Below, piece after piece: positions 11,697 through 23,600 of a stretch of 64,000 nucleotides of DNA. The stretch is from Desmodesmus armatus (lineage: Eukaryota > Chlorophyta > Chlorophyceae > Sphaeropleales > Scenedesmaceae). The first letter of the stretch is position 1. Every line of letters begins with the position of its first letter. The stretch covers positions 310,001 through 374,000 of the forward strand of contig VIIQ02000667.1 of NCBI GenBank assembly GCA_007449985.2, given 5' to 3'. The notes under the pieces were generated by a model. It did no database searches. It was not told where the DNA came from and saw nothing but the letters and a program-made list of their open reading frames with translations. Position numbers and translations under genes: made by a program.

Positions 11697-14600
11697 ATGG
11701 AGATTGACAGCGAGTACAGTGACCTGGAGGATGTCAGCAGCGAATATGAGCCAGAGAACTCGCCAGCACCTAAGGCTAAGGTACATACACTGCTTGCAAC
11801 CCATTTTAGGCCTTGCTGTGTGGTGAGAAGCGATCCAGCTAACCAGCAGTTGTGGTAACCGAGCTGCTGCTGTTGCTGCGATGTGTGCAGGGCAAGGCAG
11901 CTGCCAAAGCAGCACCGAAGGCAGCACCCAAGGCAGCTGCTGCTAAGGCAGCTTCGCGGCCCCTGGCCCCCAGCAATGTGCAGAATGTGCAGGTGAGGTG
12001 TCCACCTCAGCAGAGCAGATGCATCTGCATACCGTCTTGCTAGCTGCAAGGCAGGCGTGTTGCAGCTCTACATCCAAAGCACGGCACGGCATCCCTTTTT
12101 CTCAGTACGCAACAGGATTGAAATGTCACATGCGGTATGCAGGGAGGCAAGGCGATAGAGGAGATCTACCAGAAGAAGTCTCAGCTGGAGCACATCCTGC
12201 TGCGACCAGACACCTACATCGGCAGCACAGGTAACTGCAAGCCTGCCTGATGTCATTTCCAGCATGTTACATGCAAGCCCCACCCCCTGCACCAGCTGCA
12301 GAACGGCGCTGCAGCTGCAGAAGGGCGCTGAAAGCACCCCTGCAGCAGTCAATCCTGACCCTCCCTGCTTGACACCTTGCCGTTGTTGCCCCTGTACACC
12401 AGTATGGACACAAACCCAGTGCTGTACCCCTGTGCCACCACCGTGCGACTCACACTTTTCACTAAACCTGGCTCTGCATGTCCATGTGTGTTGTGTGACC
12501 CCTCCTGCATCACGCAGAGAAGCAGCAGCAGACCCTGTGGGTGCACGATGGCCAAAGCCTGGTGTACAAAAACATCACCTTTGCGCCTGGGCTGTTCAAG
12601 ATATTTGACGAGATCCTGGTGAACGCAGCAGACAACAAAGTGCGGGACCCCTCCATGGACATGCTCAAAGTGGACATCCTGCCGGTAGGTGGTGTGTGCG
12701 GTGCTGGTGGTGGTGGTGCTGCTGGTGGTGGTGGTGGTGGTGGTGGTGGTGGTGGAGCTGGTGGTGGTGTGCCATGGCGGTGGTGGTGGGTGTGAGGGAG
12801 GAGGGTGCTGGGTTGGGCGGCAGTTGTTTGAGCAGTTGGGTTTGGCATGGGATCAGTCACCTGGTTTTGGCACGAAGAGGATCCAGGTGCATTGGGTCGC
12901 TTCAGGGCATATTGTGTGACTGAGAACAGCCAGCAGGGAGGCATGCAGTAACAGACAGGCAGTCTATTGTCACTGGAGGCATTGGGAAGGAGTTGCATCC
13001 CCCCAACCATTCTCCAGCATCACCAGCAGCACCAGCAACAGCAGCAAAATTGAACTGTGGCAATGGGGCTTGCTGCTTGCAGTTGGCATCGGAAGTCTGC
13101 ACAAGTGGCAGTAGCTGTGGCTAGGTGATTGGCGATGTGGCTGCGAGCGTGCTCAATGTTTGAGGTGTGGGCGCGCATGAGTGCGGGGGGGGGGGGGGAG
13201 CCCCTGGCGGGCACACACATGAGCAGCTGGACCCTCCAGTGGAGGGCCTCCACCCCACCCCCAAAGTGTATGTGCAGGTTGGGGCAAGTGAAGCCAACAG
13301 CCTGAACGAGTGGTGACGTTCTGATATCGCAAGTTCCCTGTAGCTCATGTTGCCTTTGTTCCTGCTACCTGCTCCTGATGCCGCCATTGCTGCTGCGCCT
13401 ACTGTCTTCACACCCACAGGAGAGCAACACCATCAGGGTGTGGAACAATGGTGACGGCATCCCTGTGGAGATCCACAAGGAGGAGGGAGTGTATGTGCCT
13501 GAGCTCATCTTTGGCCACCTGCTCACCAGCTCAAACTACAATGACCTGGAGAAGAAGGTAAGGGGGGCAACGCTGCCAGGGGCTGCTGCAAGCATAGGTG
13601 TGATGACACGTGAACTGCAACCAGCCAATCAACTTGACGAGACAGTCAGGATGTATCGTAAGACTGCAGGGTGGCGCGTGCGTTGTTGTAGAAAGGCCTC
13701 CAGACGTTCAAACCATTGAAAGTGTCTACAAGTGCGCCTTCCTTCACCCCCTTCCCTGGCCAACCCCCCTGCTGTACCGGTCCGCACTGAAATGTTTTCC
13801 TCAGATCACCGGCGGCCGCAACGGCTATGGCGCCAAGCTGGCCAACATCTTCAGCACCAAGTTCACAGTTGAGACGTGTGACGGGCGCCGGCAGCGCCGC
13901 TTTGTTCAGACCTTCAGCAACAACATGGGCACCAAGAGCACCCCCAAGATCACGGCCTGCAAGCCCAGTGACAACTGGACCTGCATCACCTTTGAACCAG
14001 ACCTGGCCAAGTTTGACATGACGGTGAGTGTGAGGCGGCTTGTGGGTTGCATGGACAGTGCATTTGGTACATGGCAGGCGCACTTATCATATGGAAGGCA
14101 ACGCCCTTGCATGTAGGGGTATGCATGCATGAGCCTGGATGAATGGGCTGGTTGAGATGCTTTGGGTAGGGCAGGATAGAAGTCCAAGACTGCTGCGTAG
14201 CTTGATTGCATGGCAGGCGTCTGAGTTGCTGGGAATGTTGCGACAAAGCCTGCACATGTCAATTGCTGCAGCCTTGCTGATATGTGGTGAAATGTGCCGT
14301 GCTGTGCTGTGCTGCGGTGTGCTGCAGGAGCTGGAGCCTGATGCCGTTGCCCTCATGGCCAAGCGTGTGTACGATGTGGCGGGAGTGCTGGGCAAGGGAT
14401 GCAAGGTTGGTTGGTCGGGGGAGGCACGATAGTGGGGCTCATCATGCAACATCATGCTCTCTTTGCAGCCAGCCCCGCACACAGAGGGGTGAGGCACCAC
14501 ACATCTGTTTTTCTTGTGTGGTGTCGCTGCTTCCTAGGCACTGCCTGCAATTGCAGGTGCTGGTAGTTGGGAAGTGTTGATGCTGTGTTAGGAGGGTAAA

Positions 14601-17600
14601 AATCTAGCCATGCGACAGCGTCTGGTGAAGCCGGCACCGCGTCTGGTGAAGCCTTCAACCTCTCGACAACTGCGGTCTGCTGGATGCGAGGTGCAACTGG
14701 TGGTGCAGCTGCTGCTTCTCTATGTACAAGAGGGGTCCAAACAGCTCCAGCTGCCAAGTAGCTGTTTGCCAACCAGCTGTTTGCCGAGTTGACCGGAGTA
14801 TGTATATGATGCCGGTACTGCTGCTGCTGTTGCTGCATGTGCTGTCAGGTGTACCTGAACGGCACCCGGCTGCCGATCAAGTCGTTTGCTGACTACTGCG
14901 ACATGTACCTGGGGCCCAAGGACAACGGTGTGCCGCGCATCTATGAGCGCGTCAACGACCGCTGGGAGATCTGCGTCAGCGCCACGGACGGGCAGTTCCA
15001 GCAGGTGGGTGGGTGGTTTTGGGGGGGGGGCAAATGTGCGCCTTGTGGCATGTGGAGCGGCTGGTCTGCACATGTATGTGTGAATTGGGGCGGGGGGAGA
15101 CATGCTGCCAGCAGCAGTAAGTGCTTCATCATGTGTAACAGGAGCAGCACCAGCCACAGCAGTGGTGAGCACTAGCGCTGACCTCGTCACCAGCGCATGC
15201 ATGCATCCACCCAACTGCGCAGCTTGGCCAGATTGTATCAGCAATGTCCAACTTGCCAGGTGTGATGGATGACTTTTGCAGCCCTGAAGTTGATCTTAGC
15301 CCCCATTGACCACTCACTGGTGGGCCCTGTATGCCGCTGCTGCTGCTGCTGCTGCAGGTCAGCTTTGTGAACTCCATCTGCACCAGCAAGGGCGGCACGC
15401 ACGTCAACTATGTGGTGGACCAGATCACAAAGTGGGTTGGGTGGTTGCAAGGGGATATGTGTGCTGGGGAGGGGGTTGGGCGCTGATGATGGTTGTTTGT
15501 GAGGGTGTTGGTTTTTGCAGGTTTTGTTGCTCCTGCCTTTGTCGCCACCACCAGACCATAGATTCAAAACAATGTTTGACGGCGTGCAGTGGCGCTTGCT
15601 GTGGGTGCGCACCGCCATCAAACACCAATGAGCACCACCAAGCTACCACCAACCAGCATGCACTGTAATCAGTCAACGTCCACACCTTGTAAGGCTTCCG
15701 CTAGGCCCACCGTACAGTGTAGTGCTGGGCCTTCAAGTCGCCCTGAGCAAGAGCCATGGCGCAGTCATAGGTCCAGAAGCCCTCTCTGTCCCCCTACCGC
15801 TTGTTGCCAATGCTGCCGCTGTTCACTGCTGCCGCACACTGCTGCCGCTGCCTCCCACTGCTGCTGCTGTCATCATGCAGGTACCTTGTTGAGAAGCTGA
15901 ACAAGAAGAACAAGAACAACAACGTGAAGCCGTTCATGGTCAAGAACCACCTCTGGGTGTTCATCAACACACAGGTCGAGAACCCAGCCTTTGACAGCCA
16001 GGTGGGTGGACAGTTTGGTTGTACCGGGGGGGGGGGGGGGGGCTCTCAATGGCTGGCCTCACACAGCGCAATCAGGCGGAGTTTCAATTGCCGGGGGCCT
16101 AGCACCCCTCTACCAGGAGGTGCACAGTGCCTGGACCAAAGATAAGCATGGGAGGTGGGTGGATTTTCCCGTTGCACGAATGGGCTTTGTGGGACTAGGT
16201 GGCCTTTGAAATGCCTGAGCCGTATCAACTCCTCTGTGGTTGTTGTATGGGAGCCAGTGTGACAAAGCAGGAGGAGTTTGGTGTTGGTGGCTGTGTGGCT
16301 GGTAAGGTGTGTGAAGCAAACATACAGAGCTGTAGTGACCAAGACCCTCGCCCCCTTCAGGGTTTGCGCCTGCTTACATGCTGGGTTGGGCTGAATCCTG
16401 TCCTGTGGGGTGCCGCATCGTGCTGTGCCGTGCTCTGTCCTGGCCCTCAGACCAAGGAGACCTTGACGATGCTGTGTCATCTCGTCTTATGCTGTTTGAT
16501 GCTGTGTGCTGCTCCTTCCTGGCGCTCAGACCAAGGACACTCTGACGATCAAGGCCAGCAGCTTTGGCAGCAAGTGTGAGCTGACGCCGCAGCTGATCGA
16601 CAAGGTGGCCAAGTGCGGCGTGATGGACAACATCCTGTCCTTTGCGGCATTCAAGAACCAGAAGCAGCTGACGAAGAGTGACGGGGCCAAGCGCAGCAGG
16701 CTTACAGGTATGTAAAACCAGGGTAGCGAGGGTTGGAAGGGGGCTGAACAGAGCGGGGCTTTGCCTCAGGCCCCCGGCATTGTTGGTTTCTCCTGTTGCT
16801 GTTGTGCGTGTGGCGGCCAGCCGGTGGGTAGCCGCGCTCCTGCTCACCCAAAATGCAAACTCAAGAAAGGGGGGGGGTGAAGATGGCTTAGAAACAGCTG
16901 TTGATGTACTGGCCGGAATGTTGGAAGCAGCTCACAAAGCGACGGGGCCAAGCGCAGCAGGCTCGCAGGTGGGGCGCTCTGCGGGGAAGGGATGGTGGGC
17001 AAATTAGCAGGAGTGCAGATGGCTCGGCCGGCGCTGTCAACATGGTGGCTGCAAATGTTTGCGGCAGCTCACACAGACAGGGCCAACAGCAGCATGGCTG
17101 ATGTGTGGGTTGGTGGGGCAGTGAGCCAGGGGTGCACGAGGAAGGGCGCACGCGTGCAACTGGGCGGCAACTGGGAGGGGCGGTTCAATGGCACGCGGAC
17201 TGCTTTACCTACAATCAGGGGTTGCAGTGGCAGCAGCACTCACAAAGCTCACAAAGAGGGAGGTGGCCAATTACCAATTGCTGCAGGCTGACTTGCTGAC
17301 ATCACTCACGGACCTCCCCTCCTTGTGCAGGTGTGACAAAGCTGTCGGATGCCAACGACGCCGGCACGCGCAACAGCCACATGTGCACACTCATCCTCAC
17401 AGAGGGAGACTCGGCCAAGTCCCTGGCCATGAGCGGCCTGAGCGTGGTGGGGCACGACCACTGGGGGTCTTCCCACTCAGGTGCGTATGCACTGGAAGCG
17501 CATTACAGCAAAGTGATGTTTGTGCTCTCTGCACTGCACCAACCCTACTCTCCTGCACTGCACTAGTTTGTTCTCGCCTGCACTGAATTGCAAGTGCAGT

Positions 17601-20600
17601 GCAGGAGGGTACAAGTTAGTGCAGTGCAGGCGAGTACAAACAGTCAGTACAGTAGATTAGGATGCGGCATGAGACTGTATGGACCTCCGGGGATTTGTTT
17701 GTATCCTTGCATTAGCCGGATGTGTACAACCACGGCCCACCCATGCCCAGCAGTTGAGATCATGGCAATAGGCGCATGTGCTGGGTGCTAGCTTTACGGC
17801 CAGCCCTTCCTTTCGTCCCGCACCTAAAGCCACCGCTGCTGCCGATGCTGCTGCTGCTGTGTCGTCATGTGTCCATGTGTTTGCCGTCTGGCTGCAGGGG
17901 GAAGCTGCTGAACGTGCGGGACGCCACAGCGCTGCAGGTCAGTGGTGCTGCAGGGACTGGTGGCTGCTTGAAAGGGGACGGGGATGCGGGTGATGCACAG
18001 TGGGCCGCTGCGTGAGGGCTCGATTCGCGTGTAACTTCAGTGCACCTGCAGATATGTGTGCCATACTGGCTGGCCGGCACACCTAGTGGGGTCCTATAGG
18101 GATGATAGCGTCGTCAGATGGCACTGCAAGTCGCTTTTGCTGACCCCTGTGTGCTGCTGGTGGTGGTGGTCGTGGTGGTGTGCTGCAGGTCAGTGAGAAC
18201 GCTGAGATCCAGAACATCAAGCAGATCCTGGGGCTGCAGCACGGCAAGGCCTACGACGACGCCAAGGCGCTGCGCTACGGACACCTCATGATCATGACTG
18301 ACCAGGTGGGGGCGGAGTGATTGGTTTGAACACTAGTCTTTTGAGCGGTGGAATGAACGGGAAGGAGGGAGAGAGGGGCTATCACCAAACAGGGGAGGGA
18401 GTTGGGAGCCAGGTCGGGGGTGGGTGGGGGACGGAGGCAGCTGAGAGGGCCGGAGGCGGGGGGGGGGCTATCATCAGGCAGGGCGGGATCTGGGAGTCCG
18501 GGTGAGCATGTGAGTGGGTGGGATGGATGTAGTGGGAGGGACGGGGGTTGGTGGTGGGGGCCCGCTGGACAAAGGTCGAGGCCAATATGTGGGGGAAGGG
18601 GGGGGAGCGTTCAGGCAGGACGGGATATTGGAGCCAGGGTGGGGCGATGTGGGATGGAGGCAGGTGAGGGAGCGAGGGAGACGAGGACGAGTGGGAGGTA
18701 CACACGTCAAACTGTTCGCTACGGACACCTCATGATCATAATAGACCAGGTGGGGCCAGGGGTTTGATGAGGTGCCCAGTGGGCCGATGACAGGCAGCGG
18801 TGGGATGTGGGGAGGGGGTGTGGGTTGGATGGCAGGAAGTGGATGGGGGGGGGGGGGCGCACGGGATGAGTCAAGGTCAGGAGTTTGGGAAACGGGGGAA
18901 GGGCTGTGGACACCCTCATGATCATGACCAACCATGTGGGAGTCCAGGGGGGGGGCTTTGTGTGTGTGGGGGGGGGGGTCACAGCTACGAGTCCTCGGTG
19001 TCACCCTGTCACCAACCTAAGTAGTGTATACACACGCGATGCCGGGTCCTCTTCTACCCCTGCATACAGTGATGTCACCGCCGCCCCTGCTGCTGCTGCT
19101 GCTGCTGCCCCAGGATCACGATGGCAGCCACATCAAGGGGCTCATCATGAACTTCCTGCACCACTTCTACCCCTCACTGCTGAGGATCCCCGGCTTCCTG
19201 GTGGAGTTCATCACACCCATCATCAAGGTGAGTGTGTGTGGGGGGGGGGGAGTGAATTGTTGTCACGGTGCTGTGTGGTACCCCGGGGGGCTGGGCTTTG
19301 ATGTGTGCTGGGCTGTTTCCTGTGTCGGCTCTTTAGCATAATGTCGTGTGATGTTCATGCGGTGTGGCGGTCATACAACATGAAAGTAATGAAGCGCTGT
19401 GTACGACTGTGTGCCGTGCTGTTGGTGTGCTGACACACTTCCTCCTGCAGGCGCGCAAGGGACCGCACGGAACAATAGTGTGGTGTGCTGTCGACCTGTG
19501 TGCTGTGCCGTGCTGTGCTGACACCCCCCCCCCCCCCCCTCCCCGCAGGCACGCAAGGGCAACCGCACGGAGACCTTCTACACCATGCCTGAGTACGAGG
19601 CCTGGAGGGAGAACCTGGGGACTGCTGCTGCAGGCTGGGACATCAAGTACTACAAAGGTTTGCAGGAACCTTTTTTTGTGAAGTCTTGATTGCCTTGCAG
19701 CATGGCTGTGACAACCTGAACAACAACTTCATATGGAGTGGCATGTGTCAGCATGTGTTGTGTTGTGTGCCTAGTCATGGACTATGCTTGGGGGCCGCAG
19801 GCTGCAAAATCCTGTACTACATTTGTTTGCGTTCTGGCTCCCAGCTGGTGGTGGTCCTGCAGAATATGTAACGATACATTATGCTGTATCATGCTGTGTT
19901 GTCTCTACTGCAGCAAAACGTGCACACCCACTCACACATCCTCTCTGACATGTCCCCCCCCCCCCCCCCTTCTCCCCCCCCCCCCCCCCCCCCCCACCTC
20001 AGGTCTGGGTACCTCGAGTGCCAAGGAGGCCAAGGAGTACTTTGCAGCCATGGAGCAGCACAGGAAGAACTTTGTGTGGGAGGGTGAGTGAGAGGGGCAG
20101 CTGCCGCAGCTGCTGCACATGGTGTTTGGGGGTACCCTAGCTTTTCAGCCTGCATACCCCACCCCCCCACCCCCGCCAAAAAACACTGCCTGCAGAGAGT
20201 GCCTTCTGCAATGATCGACATACCGTTGCACTGCACCTCCCAAGCCTGTGATGGCTAAATAAAGGTTTCGGTTGCAACCTGGAGTCACATGGTTTGTCTT
20301 GTCTGGGCTTGGCAGACAGCTTGATAGGGCGGCTTGGCTCCAGAGCTGGCTGACTGTGCTGTTGCTGCTTCTGCCCCCCCCCCCCCCTCACCCCCCCCCC
20401 CCCCTCGTTCAGATGATGATGACGGCAGTGCCATTGAGATGGCGTTCAGCAAGAAGAAGGTTGATGACCGCAAGCGCTGGCTGTCCGCCTACCAGCCAGG
20501 CACATTCCTAGACCAGAGCGTGGACAACATCAGCTACAAGGACTTTGTGCACAAGGTGGGGCACAAGCAGCGCCCCGGGGGGGGGGGAGGATGGAGGGAA

Positions 20601-23600
20601 CAACGGGGGGGGGGGTGGCGTGAGGATGTTATGATGATGCAAGTACAATTCAGGGAGGGGAGGAGGAAGGAGCCACATCAGCTACAAGGACTTTGTGCAC
20701 AAGGTGGGATGATGAAAACAGGCCCCGCGGGGGGGGGGGGGGGGGGGGACTACGAGGCATGAGGATGTGGTGCGTGATGCTACACCAGATAAGAAGGAGA
20801 GGAGGGCGGAAGGAGCGGGCCGCATGCTGCTACAAGGACTTTTTTTGGGAAGGTTCCAGGGGGGGGGGGGGCAAGGTTCCACTGGCGGTGACCCAGGGGG
20901 TGGGAAGACGGGAGGGGGGGGGGCGTTAGGAAATAAAGCATAAGGTGGGGCATTGGCGGTGACCCAGGAGGGGGGCCGAGGCGTGAGGATGTTATGATGA
21001 TGCAAGTACGACTTAGGAAGGGAGGGAGGAAGGAGCCGGCCACATGCCATTGCAAGGACTCCCTATGTGGTGGAAGAAGGATTGGTTTACTGGCGAGTGA
21101 AAGAAGCAAAGAACTCTGCTCATATCTCTGTCCCGACCCCCCCCCCCCCCCCCCCCCGCCCACGCCCTTCAAAACACCCACACACTCTCTACTGTGTACC
21201 CTCACCCGGCCGCAGGAGCTGATTCTGTTCAGTCGTGCCGACCTGGAGCGCTCCATCCCCAGCGTGGTGGACGGGCTGAAGCCGGGGCAACGCAAGATCC
21301 TGTACTGCTGCTTCAAGCGCAACCTGAAGAAAGATATCAAGGTGCGCGGCAAAGGCTAACTGTGCGCGTTGGCTGTGCGATTGGGGTGGCGGTGTGCTTG
21401 ATGACATGCTTGGGATTGCGTGCAGGGGGGCTGATACGGTTTTGGTCTGTCTGTGGTTTGTTGTTTCGCCCCAGGGGACACAGGCTTCATGTTGGAGGCT
21501 TTGTGAGCTGGGGGCATGCCACGCTAGCTGATGTTACTGCATAGCAAAAGTGGCTGAGACTGTTGCTGGTTTGTACTGTACATCCCCAACTCTGCAGGTT
21601 GCTCATCTTGGTGCACTCTGTTTACTACTAAGGTAGCACATTTCGCCAAGTTGACTTGGTAGTTCTTCTGTGCATCTCTCTCAGATGTTCTCTCCTGCCT
21701 ACCACCCCCCCCCCGGACCCCGCCACCCACCCTTCCTTGACCCACACTGTGGCAACTCATAGGTTGCTCAGCTGGTTGGCTTCGTGTCTAAGCACTCTGC
21801 CTACCACCACGGCAGCACGCCTTGCCGCCTTCTAGGATTCTGACTCAGATGTTTTCTCCTGCCTGCACCCCACCCCAACCCCCGTCCCTCCGTTACGGAC
21901 ACCGACCCGCAGGTTGCCCAGCTGGCTGGTTACGTGTCTGAGCACTCTGCCTACCACCACGGCGAGGCCAGCCTGCAGTCCACCATCATTGGCCTGGCGC
22001 AGGACTTTGTGGGCAGCAACAACCTCAACCTGCTCTACCCCAGTGGGCAGTTTGGCACACGCCTGCAGGGAGGCAAGGACGCAGCAAGCGCCAGGCAAGG
22101 GGCAAGGGGGGGGGGGGAGCCTTGGCCCAGCTACCGAAGAGTAGGGTCCTCGAACGGAAACAATAGCAGGGAGGCTGTAGGAACAAGGCGTGGGCAGCAA
22201 CAACCTCAACCTGCTGTACCCCAGCTAGGCAAGATAGAGGGGGTCATTTGCCGGCTGTCTGGTGGACAAAAAGATGCTCTGGGGCACAAGGCAGGGGTGT
22301 CTGTGATGCCCACAATATCTGCTTTGAGGGGGGCTCTTTGGACCTGGCATTATTCTGGAAGGAGTTTCGCTGTGCCAACACCCATAGTATGCACAATCGC
22401 CTTGTTGACAATCCACTCCCTCACACATATGCAGACAAACTTGTGTTCCGCTTGTGCTCGCCCACCCCTGACTCGCACTCATTCACACACTCAATCACAC
22501 CCCGCAGGTACATCTACACGCGCCTGGCTGGCCTGACGCGGCACATCTTCAACAAGTCTGACGACAAGCTGCTCGCATACCTCAACGAGGAGGGGCAGAG
22601 CATCGAGCCAGAGTGGTGAGCACAGGAGTGGCTGGGGCAGGGAGGTCTGGGGCAGTGGACTGCATACCGCCAGTGGGGTGTGTGGGAGCTGCTGGGGGGG
22701 GGGGGGTCAGTGCCGTAGCGGCGGCAGGGAGCAGGTTTATGCAAGCCTTCTTCATTGTGTATGCAGCAGGCGCACAATCCAAACTAACAAATGCAACCCC
22801 TCCCTTCACCCCTCTCTGAGGAGGGGCAGAGCATCGAGCCAGAGTGGTGAGCAGACTCGTGGCTGGGGCGGCAAAAGGGTTGGACGGTACACTGCCAGTG
22901 GGGTGTGTGGGTGTTGCTGAAGTGGTTCAGTGCCATGCTCCCGGCAAAGAGCAGGTCCATGCATGAAGTCTTGGAAAGTGTTTGGGCTGACGCACAAGCC
23001 GTACCAAAAATCCCCCCCCCCACATCAAAACACAAAACAGCAAAGCGCACCAGCGCACGTGCCTGTTGGTTGTTGCTGACAGCTGCGTTCCCCTCACGTC
23101 CAGTGTCTGCACACTGCCCCTACACCCTTGAACCGGCAGGTACATGCCCATCCTGCCCATGGTGCTGGTGAATGTTTCTTGAAACCAGGGTCTGCACACT
23201 GCCCCCCACACCCGCAGGTACATGTCCATCCTGCCCATGGTGTTGGGTGAATGTTTCTCAAGTCCAGGGTCTGCACACTGCCCCCCACACCTGCAGGTAC
23301 ATGCCCATCCTGCCCATGGTGCTGGTGAATGGAGCTGAGGGCATCGGCACTGGTTGGTCCACCTACATTCCCAACTACAACCCACGCGAGATTGCGGCCA
23401 ACCTGAAGCGACTGCTGGAAGGGCAGCGGCTGGAGCCCATGCAGCCCTGGTACAGGGGGTTCAAGTGAGTCTGGTACAAAGACTGTACCTGTACTGTACA
23501 GTACAGTGCATTACAGCTCAGTGCAGTACATAACAGGCGGACTTTGACACTAGCCAGCATGCCTTAGATGAACAGTCATGCATCGTGACGTCACGTGGTT

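Noticed and set aside
12689..12919. Val-rich frames over the GGT run
   Set aside because: Translation of a GGT microsatellite inside a TOP2 intron.
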